From NCBI GenBank assembly GCA_013365365.1, contig JABVXU010000431.1, positions 1 to 46,750 of the forward strand: 46,750 nt of DNA, given 5' to 3'. Within the stretch, counting starts at the first letter, position 1; every line of letters begins with the position of its first letter. The translations under genes were made by a program, and so were the position numbers. The DNA comes from Cruorifilaria tuberocauda. Lineage: Eukaryota; Nematoda; Chromadorea; Rhabditida; Onchocercidae. The notes below the pieces were generated by a model that was not told where the DNA came from, searched no databases, and saw nothing but the letters and a program-made list of their open reading frames with translations. Below, one piece after another: positions 37,256 to 46,750 of the stretch.

Positions 37256-40200
37256 TTAATAAGGTAAGATATAAAGTGGTGAAATGATTAATGATGATAA
37301 ATTTCCCATTGAATTATGTCATTTTTTCGTTCATTTGAAATAATTCAAATTGTGAAATGTATAAATTTGAAATTACAATAGTTTTTTAAGCATTTTTCGA
37401 ACTTTTATGGTAATTATAGACAGGAATTTAACTCTTTCAATTTTTTTTTTTGTAATTATTAGATTTAATATTTTGCTTCACATATCTTTAGGGATTTGGC
37501 CATTACAGTAGCCAAATTGAAAGTGTACCAGAAGCCAGTGATTTGGATGGTTTAGTGATTGCCGTAAAAACAACATTAAAATTTCATGAGAGTCGTATTC
37601 GTGACATAATTGATACATGGTTTCAATTAGCACCCAATAATGTTCGTTCATTTTTATTTATAATTAAATCAAATGCAATTCAATTAATTGTTGCTAATAA
37701 ATGAAATTATCATACGAAAGAATTTAACGTATTTTTAAGTTCATTTTAACTTTTATCATGCTATAGTGCACATCATAATGGAGCATTAGTGGAAAATTTG
37801 CCACTAAACAAGTAGAAACTCAAAAAGAACGTAAGTTTAACGTAACAAATAATAATTTGATTATTGCCTGTTAACTTCTTTTCCTTATTTTCATTTATAA
37901 ATTTAGTCTGAATGAGAATAATGATTAGGACAACATTTATTTTCCATCTTCTTGTGATTCATTAGAATTTTAAAACTTATATGAATGATCTAAACAAGCA
38001 CTTCGATTAGCTTTCTCATTTACTGCTTTAATTTAAAGTAAAAAGCACAATTTTAATCAAATTCCAAATAACTAATTTTTTTATTGTCAGAACAAATGAG
38101 ATAGTTTATCAAATATCTCGAAGGTATGTTGGAATTTTTTCTTAATTATGTATTCTTTTGAGTTAATTATTTGCATTAATTATTTCTGTTCGAATAATTG
38201 ATGCCTCGCAATGATACATGTGTATATATGTATCATTTGCAAGGAAAAAAATCACCTGTTACGTTAAAATAAACCTTTACGTTTTCCTCGGAAAAAACAT
38301 CTGCAAAAAGATTTAGTTTTCAAATGGTAAAACTAAAAGAAAAGTGAAAAGCCAGAAAAAAACGGAAAATCGGACGATGTAGAAAGTCGTAGGAAGCGAA
38401 AGATTTATGGAATGAATTAGAATTGTCAATAATTCTCAAGAAACATAATTCAATTCTTGACTTCTCCTTCAGCTTATCCCACGCACAATGCGTCATTTAT
38501 CTTTCCAAATTTTGCTAATTCCTCAATATTGTTGCAATTATTTATTACAAAATTTTTCCGCCATTTCTTTTCAATTCAAAATTACAGTATATTGTTTAGT
38601 TTCATTTTGTTATATCTAGAATTTCAGATCAAAATGTTAACAAAAATTATGAAGAATTTAGTGGAAAATGTGAAACTTGAATTGCATATTATTTCTAACC
38701 TTAATTTAATACACGAAGCGTCCATCGTTACGGTTATGATAAAAGAAATTCTTAGCACTTTTCCCTATGGTTTATCTGTGACAATAAGATTTATCAACTC
38801 TGTACTTCATCATTCATCATAAAAATGACCTCTCGAAATTGACAGAAAGATAAATGATGAACAAACGAAGCATACAAATTGTTGACCGGATGTAAACCGG
38901 ATGTCAGCCAGATCGATATCGCACAATATTGCGATTCAACAAATTTGGTCGTGTAATATGAAACCATAACAAAATTCAGCAGATAAATGAAAATCTTTCT
39001 AAACGTCTAAGTTTTCTCCACGAAACCTTTTTGATTGCTTTGTGTGACATTTAGTTATTTCACTGAAGGAGGACAATACATAAAGATAAGAAAGTAGAAG
39101 AAATTTCGATAATATGCATCATTATTAGTTACAGTAACGGTAATTATCAATAATTTTACATGATCTAATCATCTTCAAACGGAAGTGGTTCAAATATTTT
39201 GAATAATTTCAATTAGCTTAGCTTTTAAACCAAAATAAAAAATTCAGAGATTATTAATAATTGTCCCAAATTTCAGATATATTTCGTAACCGATACACCA
39301 GATGCAAAATTGAATGAGACAACCGGTGGAAAATTAATTGTGAGTGATTGTAGTGACGGACATACCAGGTATTCTTGAAAATTCTTAAATTGTCAATTCC
39401 CATCATCAATTTTGGACTAATTCTTCCAGTTCTCGACGTTAATCCCATTGATAAATATTCCTGTCACAAACATTTTCTATTTATTTGCGACAAAATTCAT
39501 TATCCAGAAATAGTCAGCTTAGTTTTCTGATTTATGAATTTCGAAATATAAATTATTGCTTCGGATTCAAAAAAAACTGCTTAATGCAATTTAAATTTCA
39601 GTTTGAAAAAGTTTCAAAAATTTTTAATCGATACAGATTTGATTCACTTATTTTCTTTTCGTGTTTCTTTCGTTTCAAAAAACAAAAAAAATAGAAACAT
39701 ATATTTTACTGATGATCGAATTACAACATGTCAGCTTTGATGATGGAAATTGAAAATGTATTGAAAGCTATACTCATTCAGTATATCATAACCGATGCAA
39801 TAACATTTCTATCGGTCTTTTATGGATGTTGAAAAACAAAAAAGTGAAAAAAAGGAATTAATTGGTATCGAAAAAAAGAAATTAATTTCCTATTCAGGGA
39901 AGGTCTTTGTTGCAAAATGAATGCCGAATTGGAGCTCTTCCTGACACAGAAAACAAGGTTTTCATCTTTTTCTCTTTAAAATATTATTGTATTTATGATG
40001 CATTTCGATGTGCTATTCACCTTTCTTTACCTTTCCTATCATTATTCCTTCCCTCTATCAATTTATCTTTTCAAAATGATTTATTCAAGGTTATATGATC
40101 TGTTTTTTTTAACACTTCCTTTCTTTCCCTTTCACCCTCTTTCTCTTTCTCTTTCCCTTTCCTTTTCCCTTTCGCTCTCCCTCTCCCTCCCTTTACTTGA

Positions 40201-43200
40201 ATTGTTTTTCATTTTTTTCCTTTTTAAAAAATAGTACTGATATGATATATTGCATTAATAACAAAAATTCGTTTCTTTTTTTTCAAATTTCAAAAGACAA
40301 AAAATCCAAATGTAACAGTTTCATTTGAAATTCGTTTGAGGTGAAATTCTAAAACATTTGTTTCGATTATGTTTATTTAAAATCACGTAATTAGATTCAC
40401 GTATCCATTGCTAAATATTAATTACTAATTAAACTTCCCTCTCATTTACTCCTAGATTATACATATTTTAGAATTTAGACACTTATACATGTATTTTTAG
40501 AATTTAATTAATATTAATTACTTTAAAGGATGAGAATATTAAACGATAAAATTAAAGATAGATAAAACCTGACAGAAAAAAGCTTGAGACTGATCATTTA
40601 TGAAACTGAAATTTCCATCACTTATATATTTTGCTTTCTATACGATGATAGCAACAGTGTTCTTTGTTTCACGTTTCTTTACTGCAACTTTTCTGTACTT
40701 CTTTATGCTTGTATTCACAGAAAGATCAAAGGTTAATGCACAGTGGTACAATGGTAATTATTGCTTGAGTTACGTAAGAACGTTCCGTTATATCAAAGAT
40801 GACCTATCTCATCTTGTAGCCACGCATATAAATAATACTATACAAGTGACCTGCAACCTTTCATCTACCTCAAATTCGTTTATTTTTCGCACATTATTCG
40901 AAAGGAGTACCGTATAACATAAATATTTTGGTAGAAAAAACAGTTTCATATAATCCTGATAGAGATCGGATAAATTCGATGAATTTCATATTCATGATCG
41001 AAGAATCCTAATAGATTGTATGAGATTCATCGATTCAAGTATCGAATAATATGCTAAATTTAGAGAATTGTGGAAATGCTTCCAAAATTCAATATGATTG
41101 ATATGGGAAAAAAAGTTTAAGGTGAAAAAAATGAAGTTGGAAGTTTAGAGTATTGATAAGGAAAGATATTTTGCAATGACAAAGTCATCTGTAATTACGG
41201 GATGATAATTAGTATCCCTCACTGCCTCGTCTTCACCTCCCCGTGTGATTGATGAATTGATAATAATTTATTTCCATGTGATTTCCTTCTTTTTATGTTC
41301 TAGACTGATCCGTTCTTCTCACATCCTTCATTTTCCCGTCTTTTATCTTTTATCACTCCTCACCTTTTCAGATCTCTTCTCCCTCTTTTTTTGATGTCGC
41401 AGTGAATGCCGCTTCATCAACCTATCGCACTTTTCCTATCACTCTTTATCATATTTCACTTTTGTTCTGCGAGTTGGATGTATTTGAAATGAAATGATGG
41501 AAAATGAACAAATAAATTAAAATAAAATAGAAAGATAAGTGATGAGATAACACGCAGTCAAGGGAATGAATGGCTTAACTGCTTTTCCCTTTTAACATTT
41601 TTCTTTCACTTATATTATTTGAATGAAAAAAAGAATTAAACGAAAATTTTCTTTTCCCGGAAGTTATCATTATGATATGCGTATAATAAGAGTGAATTCC
41701 TCGGATACATGCAGTTTTGTTATGTGGAATAAAAATCGACCGAAAATAGTTAAGCTTACGAATAACAAAGAAAAAAGTAAAGAGAAAAGATGGAAGAAAT
41801 GAGAAATGCGAAATGAGAGAAAGGATTACGAAAAATCTTTTATCGTTTATCGTTTCTGGAGATTTATGACGCAATTTCCAACGATAAATATCCGAAATCC
41901 ATATTCTTTGCCCAATCAATGAATCAATGAATGGTAGAAAATCTGTTTTCTACGATTGATTGGAGGATGATAAGAGATGTGAGATTGCACATCCCGATTA
42001 TCATCATCATTATCCTCGTCATAAAATGACGCGTAAATTCTGACCTTTAACTTTTTGCAGTTTTTGCGTCATACTACTACTGTGTGCTAGAAATCGGCTT
42101 TCATCAATATTAGTCATGTCGATCCATTTTAAGTGCAAAGCTAAAAACTGAAAATCTTTTTGAAAGTCAATGAAGCAACTGAATCTTTAGCTTCTTTTTA
42201 ATATTCTTTAATCTTGAAATTTTTGAAACGATTCTTTTAAAGTCACCTAATTAATTTATGTTTTTTTTTCAGTTTGGATGTTTTGTTCTTTGTTTTTGTT
42301 TTGGTTTTTTTAAATATTAAAAAAAAGGCTTGTAAAAAAAAACCTATTTTAATATTGTAAATATCAGATGTCGAAATATGAGATTATTTTCAGATGGGCC
42401 TGTCATTTTGATGATGACAATTATGTAAATATTGCGGAATTAGTACGCGTTTTAAAAAAGCTTGATCCAAAACTTGATTGGTATTTGGGAAGGCCATCAA
42501 CAGTGGGACCGATTGGGGTCGATTCCGCTTCTGAAAAAGTACTTTAAATTTCTTTAAATTTTAGCTAGTTATGGAATTATGGATTCATGATTGTTTTTCA
42601 AAATTTATCATTAGCATTTTTTTGCAAGCTCTCATATACTTTCTGTATATTCAGTAAGTTTGTTTTTAAATCCAAGCAAAAGAAGACGTGCTTTCTACAA
42701 AATGATCAGTTCCTTTTCTTTTCTTAAATTTTCGTCCTTATAAAAATTAGTGAAAGAAATTCCTGAGATTCATCCATACTTGGATAATTTATTCTTGTCT
42801 TAGGAATAATTATTGGTATCATTATTTATTAGGTTTTAATAAATAAATCAAACTCCGATATTCATACATCTATCAGGTTTCCTTTTTTCGCCTTTTTTGA
42901 CCTTTTTTTCCGGTTTTTTAACTCATTTACTTACTTCCATATTTAAAAAAAAATTTTCGAGTATAAAAAGTTGGAATTGATCGGCAAAATTGAAGCCAAA
43001 GTAAATCATTACAGGCAAGGTTTTGGTTTGCAACCGGCGGAGCTGGTTTCTGTTTGTCGAAATCACTACTTGCAAAAATGAGTTCATATGTTCGTAATGG
43101 TGGCTTTGAAGAACTTGGTGAACTTCTCCGGCTACCTGATGATGTTAGCTTGGGTTACCTTATTGGTTAGCTTTTACAAATATCGACAGTTCGTTTATTT

Positions 43201-44892
43201 ATTCACGTATTTATAACTTGAAATTCAAATCTTAATTAGCTTTAATTATTATTTGAAATGACCTTTCCGTTATGTTCAATTCCATTTGTAAAAACGTATG
43301 AAAAAAAAGAAACAAATGATCGATGTCGTAGATTTTTGGTAGTGTCATTAATCATGAATAATCATTAACCCTCAATTCATTAATATCTTCATTTATTAAC
43401 TTCAGATAACTAACACATCTTGGCATCTTTGTAATTTAATAAAAAATCCGAAAGTATCTTTCAAATGCTTCTAGTTTATAACAAACTCGAAGCATTTAAA
43501 AGATACTTCCGGATTCCATCATTCTCATGTAAGTTTCATCTTCTGAGTGATCAATTTCTTTCCTCGTTAAAGATAATTTAATATTGTCTCAAATACAGAA
43601 CAAAGTTTTGAAATAATTTTTTCACAGCAAACTTGTTTAATTATGAGTTGCTGAAGAGCATGAATTAAAAAAAATAGGCAATTCGGAATGCATCATTGAT
43701 GCATTCGCTAATCACGTTTTTACGGTCATTCGAGGAGATAATTTGGTTGGGAATGGTATGCGAGATGTTCTCAAAATATTTCAGCCGTACTTTCCGAATT
43801 ATTCATTGATATTTATTTTTCCTTTCTGTTTCCTTCCAACTTTTCTATCTTCATCTTCGGAAGAAATTTAATTTACTAAAATGAATATTTCAAAAAAAAA
43901 AACTCATTCATATCATTTCATGGTTAATTAAATAACGTTGTTGTCTGATTAATGGCAATGATAAGTCGATTGAATTACATAGCTCATTTAAAAACGAATT
44001 CAATTTCCATTTTCTCACAATATTTCTGCTTTTTTATATTAAAAAAAACGAATAATCGATTAATTACACCGTATCTGAACTAACGATATGCTTACTTTTG
44101 TTTATGAAAATTTATAGCATCATACATTGTTCATTTCTTATTTCGTTTAAATATTTTTATTTAAAGATGAGATGAATTTAAAAATCTGATAAGACTATTC
44201 AAACGTACATAAAGTTGCTTTTGAATAATTCTTTATGAGAAAGAATAATTGGTTTTTCTATTCTATTAGCATTATTTATATTCTTCATTTTTCTATATTC
44301 TTTATATCGTATAGCATTTTGCTTGCCATCAATTATAACTCATTAATTTTGCGATTAAAAGGTAAATGATTAGTATTCGAAAAAGAAAACTGTAACTAAT
44401 ATGGAATATTTTGGTTTAAACCGCTTTCTAGGATGATTGTTTTATAAAATTTTTTTTTCAAATTTTGTGAACAAATTCTATAATCACTTCATTGAGAATT
44501 CATATCTTTGATAATTCTTCATTAAATAATACTGAGTAAACTTTGTTTTAGAGCATCTTCTGAAAGTGAAATTGACTGTCTTGGATAAATTTCATTCACA
44601 TCTGGAAGATCTAGACGAAATCAATAAGAATGACATTCATAAACAGGTAAAATTTGAGAGATTTGGTTTGCGTTTTGTTAAAATAGCGAAAGAAGTTGCT
44701 GATTAGAAATGCTAACATTCTAGACTGCATCAACAGTATCAAAAACTCTTTCAGATTAGCTTCAGTGCCGGTGGGCGACCGAAAGTAATGAAAAACGTAG
44801 TCAGCGTACCGGAAGAATATCTTGTGAATGATGATCCGCAAAGATTTCGTTCACTTCATTGTTTCTTGTATCGCAAACATTGTAAACGGTGA
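37186..44892 (+). CDS. fng: Fringe beta-1,3-N-acetylglucosaminyltransferase (about 302 aa)
   Basis: A Golgi GT31 enzyme that extends O-linked fucose on Notch EGF repeats using UDP-GlcNAc. The exons are 37186-37263, 37492-37641, 39277-39368, 39898-39957, 42394-42538, 43015-43165, 44552-44646 and 44755-44892, in frame to TGA 44890-44892. Residues about 8-24 form a type II signal anchor after a short cytoplasmic tail. Fringe hallmarks follow in order: IAVKTTLKFH (49-58), CCKM (111-114), WACHFDDDNYVN (128-139) with the metal-binding DDD, YLGRPS, FWFATGGAGFC (178-188), LPDD (215-218) and the C-terminal DPQRFRSLHCFLY (284-296). The length is close to that of other Fringes apart from a short stem. 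The start is the first ATG after an in-frame TGA at 37180-37182. The FTDG-like motif is changed to VTDT, and the exon 2 donor (GTTCGT) is weak. C1GalT and other GT31 members lack the RFRSLHC ending, so Fringe proper is the best call. Confidence 0.93.
38634..38822 (+). CDS. possible 62-aa small protein inside fringe intron 2
   Basis: A perfect nematode-type acceptor (GAATTTCAG, ending 38627) lies 6 bases before an ATG in AAAATG context, as at many spliced-leader starts. The frame then runs MLTKIMKNLVENVKLELH and on to TAA at 38820-38822. No domain, signal peptide or AATAAA is seen. The same frame is also open upstream of the acceptor, so a longer coincidental open stretch is possible. The acceptor could also simply be cryptic. 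Confidence 0.2.
   Translation: MLTKIMKNLVENVKLELHIISNLNLIHEASIVTVMIKEILSTFPYGLSVTIRFINSVLHHSS
40114..40193. repeat. polypyrimidine CTTT/CCCT tract in fringe intron 4
   Basis: About 80 bp of almost pure C and T on the + strand, with CTTTCTCTTT and CTCCCTCC repeats. The mirror-like pyrimidine run could form triplex DNA. The open frame across it is a composition artefact. Confidence 0.6.
40600..40917 (+). CDS. possible 105-aa membrane or secreted protein inside fringe intron 4
   Basis: A single uninterrupted frame from ATG 40600 to TAA 40915-40917. Residues about 8-42 are strongly hydrophobic, like a signal anchor or one to two membrane spans. The remainder is mixed polar with two cysteines and an NNT sequon, a less biased composition than typical noise frames here. 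No family is recognised. A GTAATT donor-like and a CACAG acceptor-like sequence occur inside it, so it may not be continuous in mRNA. It lies on the same strand as fringe, within the 2.4 kb intron 39958-42393. Confidence 0.2.
   Translation: MKLKFPSLIYFAFYTMIATVFFVSRFFTATFLYFFMLVFTERSKVNAQWYNGNYCLSYVRTFRYIKDDLSHLVATHINNTIQVTCNLSSTSNSFIFRTLFERSTV
43445..43515. repeat. hairpin with 33-bp arms and 5-nt loop in fringe intron 6
   Basis: The arm 43445-43477 and the arm 43483-43515 are complementary at 30 of 33 positions, with a 5-base ATAAC loop. Read from the minus strand, two of the three exceptions become G-U pairs, leaving one true mismatch; read from the + strand, all three are mismatches. No further pairing flanks the arms. 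This could be a minus-strand hairpin RNA (pre-miRNA or endo-siRNA source) or a recent inverted duplication. Confidence 0.8.
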
Positions 44893-46337
44893 TATTTGCT
44901 GCGCGATGAATCAGATAATAGATATTTTATCAGAAAAGAAATAATCCTGTCCTCATCATTTTGGCCATATAATCATGCTTTTACAAATTATTACATAGTA
45001 GTACATTGTAAATTTGGAAATATCATTATTTATTAATTTTTTTGATAACTTTAATTTCTTTAATAGCATAATAACTTCTTTGTTCTGAAAATGTAGTCGA
45101 AGTTAGTGGAAATATTATTACATTAAGGTTTTGAATTTGCATTAATTGTATATTTAATAATTCTAATTGAACTATCGAAAAATATTTTATCCGATATTTA
45201 GAATAATTTTAGAAAGGCTTAGAAGAATTAGTTTCATCCAATGACAACTTCGATTCCTTATTTTGTTTTCAAAATGTTTTTGTTACTGTCTGCAAAATGA
45301 AAGTTAATGCAAAATTATAACATCGCTAATTCATAGGTTACAGAGTTGTAGTTACTAAGTTTATTTTGTTGTTAATCATAAATTCCCAACTTAAGGCGCT
45401 TGTCGCTTTCTTTATTATTTAGTGCAATTGATAATTTCGTTTTCTTTATCATGTTTTATTTTACAGTACGCTACACTCATCATACATCAAGCTTGTCTAT
45501 GGTCCTACAAGGCCATTTATCACCGTGGTCACTACCGCACAGTAAAATAAGTAATGGAAAGGGCATTAATTAATGAACTTCTTATACTTAATGTTTTCAT
45601 ACTTTTGAAATTCACTGAAATTTTTGCTCATTGTAAAGTTAATTTAAGTGGTCTTTGTAATTTACACTGCGTTTAATTTAATTCGGCTTACTTGATGTTA
45701 TAACACTGATATCTTATATTTGAAAAGTTTCAGGATCTTAGAAATTTTTAAGTGATTTTACTGACCGCTCACAATTTTATCGTTCCGCTTCCGTTATAAT
45801 GTAGTAATGGATTTGTTATGTATAAGGAAAATACCGGATGAGGAATAATAAGGAATAGTTCCCGTAGGAGTACACATATGAGTACACCTGAAATTCATTA
45901 ATCTAAAATATGTTATCTCAAGCTCATTGCATTCCCTTTCAAACCTTGATGGATTCATACGCTCTCTAGCTAGCACTGATTATTTTAGAAAAATGGAAAG
46001 TGAACGACTGTGTCAAAATAGGATGAAAAATAGGTCCAGTTTGGTAAATTCAATTATGTTTGCCTTCATATGTATATTTTATACTTTGTCAAATAAAGGA
46101 ATGAAATACGTGTGGACGTCGTGAATTTTACATTCCATTTTGCAGTATCACATTTTGCCTAAATTTTAATCATCCACTGTTTTCCGGTTATGTAACACGG
46201 CTTAAACCATTGAACAAGTGAAAAGATTTAATTGAATATTAAGCGGAACAAAAATGAAAATTTTTACTTGGTCTTATTTATATGCCGTACAATCGTATCA
46301 AACATTCAGATAACAACGTGACATCATTGTTCAAAGT
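44893..46337. other. region downstream of fringe, probable 3' UTR and spacer
   Basis: AT-rich sequence with no canonical AATAAA close to the fringe stop. It contains one exon-like segment at 45467-45549 and no other coding signal. AATAAA at about 46094 is the first good poly(A) hexamer noticed on the + strand. Confidence 0.45.
45467..45549 (+). other. orphan exon-like segment, possible alternative fringe 3' exon
   Basis: A TTTTACAG acceptor ends at 45466 and a GTAATG donor-like site follows 45549. The segment is GC-richer than its surroundings and open in all three frames for most of its length. The fringe stop overlaps a GTGATA donor after 44888 (CG/GTGATA). If that were used, this segment would replace the last codon and stop by adding about 26 residues in the phase-2 frame. 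No conserved motif supports any frame. Confidence 0.2.
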
Positions 46338-46592
46338 ATGATTAGCCTTTTTCAAAGTTTGCTAATTGAACTTGATGAGGTAAAAATTCAATCGAAGATA
46401 TTAGATCCCGGATTGTTATCATCAGATAGGCATATTCAAAATCATCCAATAGGCGATCCTTCCTTCACTATGGATGAGCTCCCAGGATATTGCTTAAAAC
46501 AACATCGTAATTTGAAAAATCGAAATTTGTCACTTATTTCGAAGTTATCACTTAAGAAGGATGCAGTAAACGAAGCAGTAAATGAGCCTTAA
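46338..46592 (+). CDS. possible 84-aa protein of unknown function
   Basis: An open frame from ATG 46338 to TAA 46590-46592. A CATTCAG acceptor ending at 46309 lies 28 bases upstream and could be a spliced-leader site; an in-frame TAA at 46311-46313 fixes the start to 46338 or later. Codon use looks balanced, with a polar central part (IGDPSFTMDELPGYCLKQH) and a KK-rich C-terminus. A GAG/GTAAAA donor-like site at about 46379 means the frame might be split. No domain is recognised. Confidence 0.3.
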   Translation: MISLFQSLLIELDEVKIQSKILDPGLLSSDRHIQNHPIGDPSFTMDELPGYCLKQHRNLKNRNLSLISKLSLKKDAVNEAVNEP

Positions 46593-46707
46593 GTGACGAA
46601 TATATTATTGCACATATCACTGCTATTTCATCTGATCTCATTTTAATACATTATGGATGTTATGTAGGGTTTGTCATTGATCTCTCTACAGCACACGTCA
46701 CGTAGAG

Positions 46708-46750
46708 ATGGATGTCTCTGCAGAAGTTGCCCGTATCATTACTTCCCACG
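46708..46750 (+). CDS. 5' part of an exon running off the window
   Basis: A CTCTCTACAG acceptor ends at 46691. The following sequence is open from ATG 46708 as MDVSAEVARIITSH to the window edge. The acceptor followed shortly by an ATG suggests either a spliced-leader start or an internal exon (the same frame reads from the acceptor without a stop). Too short to identify. Confidence 0.3.
   Translation, partial: MDVSAEVARIITSH

Noticed and set aside
37767..37811. Short acceptor/donor-bracketed segment in fringe intron 2
   Set aside because: In the phase required by fringe it contains an immediate TAA, and the Fringe alignment is continuous without it.
40759..40769. 11-base match to the miR-137/miR-234 family start (TATTGCTTGAG)
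   Set aside because: The downstream half differs and no hairpin partner is present; it also lies inside an open frame.
1..46750. tRNA, rRNA, CRISPR, insertion sequences or viral genes
   Set aside because: Scanning for tRNA T-loop motifs, direct repeat/spacer patterns and transposase or capsid-like frames gave nothing supportable; the window is ordinary nuclear DNA of a nematode.

Overview
This window is nuclear DNA from a nematode, most likely a clade III/filarial-type roundworm. The base composition is very AT-rich. Introns end in the nematode TTTTCAG-type acceptor and are long (from about 0.1 kb to 3.2 kb). The protein families are a subgroup V astacin, a GLD-1/Quaking-type STAR protein and a miR-83 microRNA. 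The species assignment is inference; nothing was searched. Most open frames in the window are noise, so the gene models were assembled by joining exons across GT/AG boundaries while keeping the reading frame.

Layout. Positions 104-541 hold the last three exons of an unrecognised + strand gene. From 542 to 21973 there is a 21 kb stretch with no convincing protein gene. It does contain a microRNA hairpin whose 3' arm is miR-83 (miR-29 family, 19019-19093), plus several inverted repeats and simple repeats. Positions 21974-25083 encode a six-exon acidic, low-complexity protein (about 422 aa) of unknown function. Positions 26398-34152 encode an eleven-exon astacin metalloprotease of the NAS-36/NAS-37 type (signal peptide, propeptide, astacin, EGF, CUB, Thr-rich linker, TSP1; about 641 aa). 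Its 3.2 kb seventh intron contains, on the opposite strand, a complete STAR-domain RNA-binding protein gene (30145-31347). After a 3 kb intergenic stretch, positions 37186-44892 encode an eight-exon Fringe-type beta-1,3-N-acetylglucosaminyltransferase (about 302 aa). The fringe introns contain a 33-bp-arm hairpin and two unexplained small open frames. The right edge has a possible small gene (46338-46592) and the 5' end of another exon (46708 onward).

The genes do not form a pathway or an operon. The astacin family acts in cuticle remodelling and moulting. Fringe would modify O-fucosylated Notch EGF repeats in the Golgi. The STAR protein would bind mRNA. The strongest points for follow-up are the intact Fringe (a family I recall as absent from C. 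elegans), the nested antisense STAR gene with its in-frame EQTHS repeat, the miR-83 locus, and the near-perfect intronic hairpin at 43445-43515.
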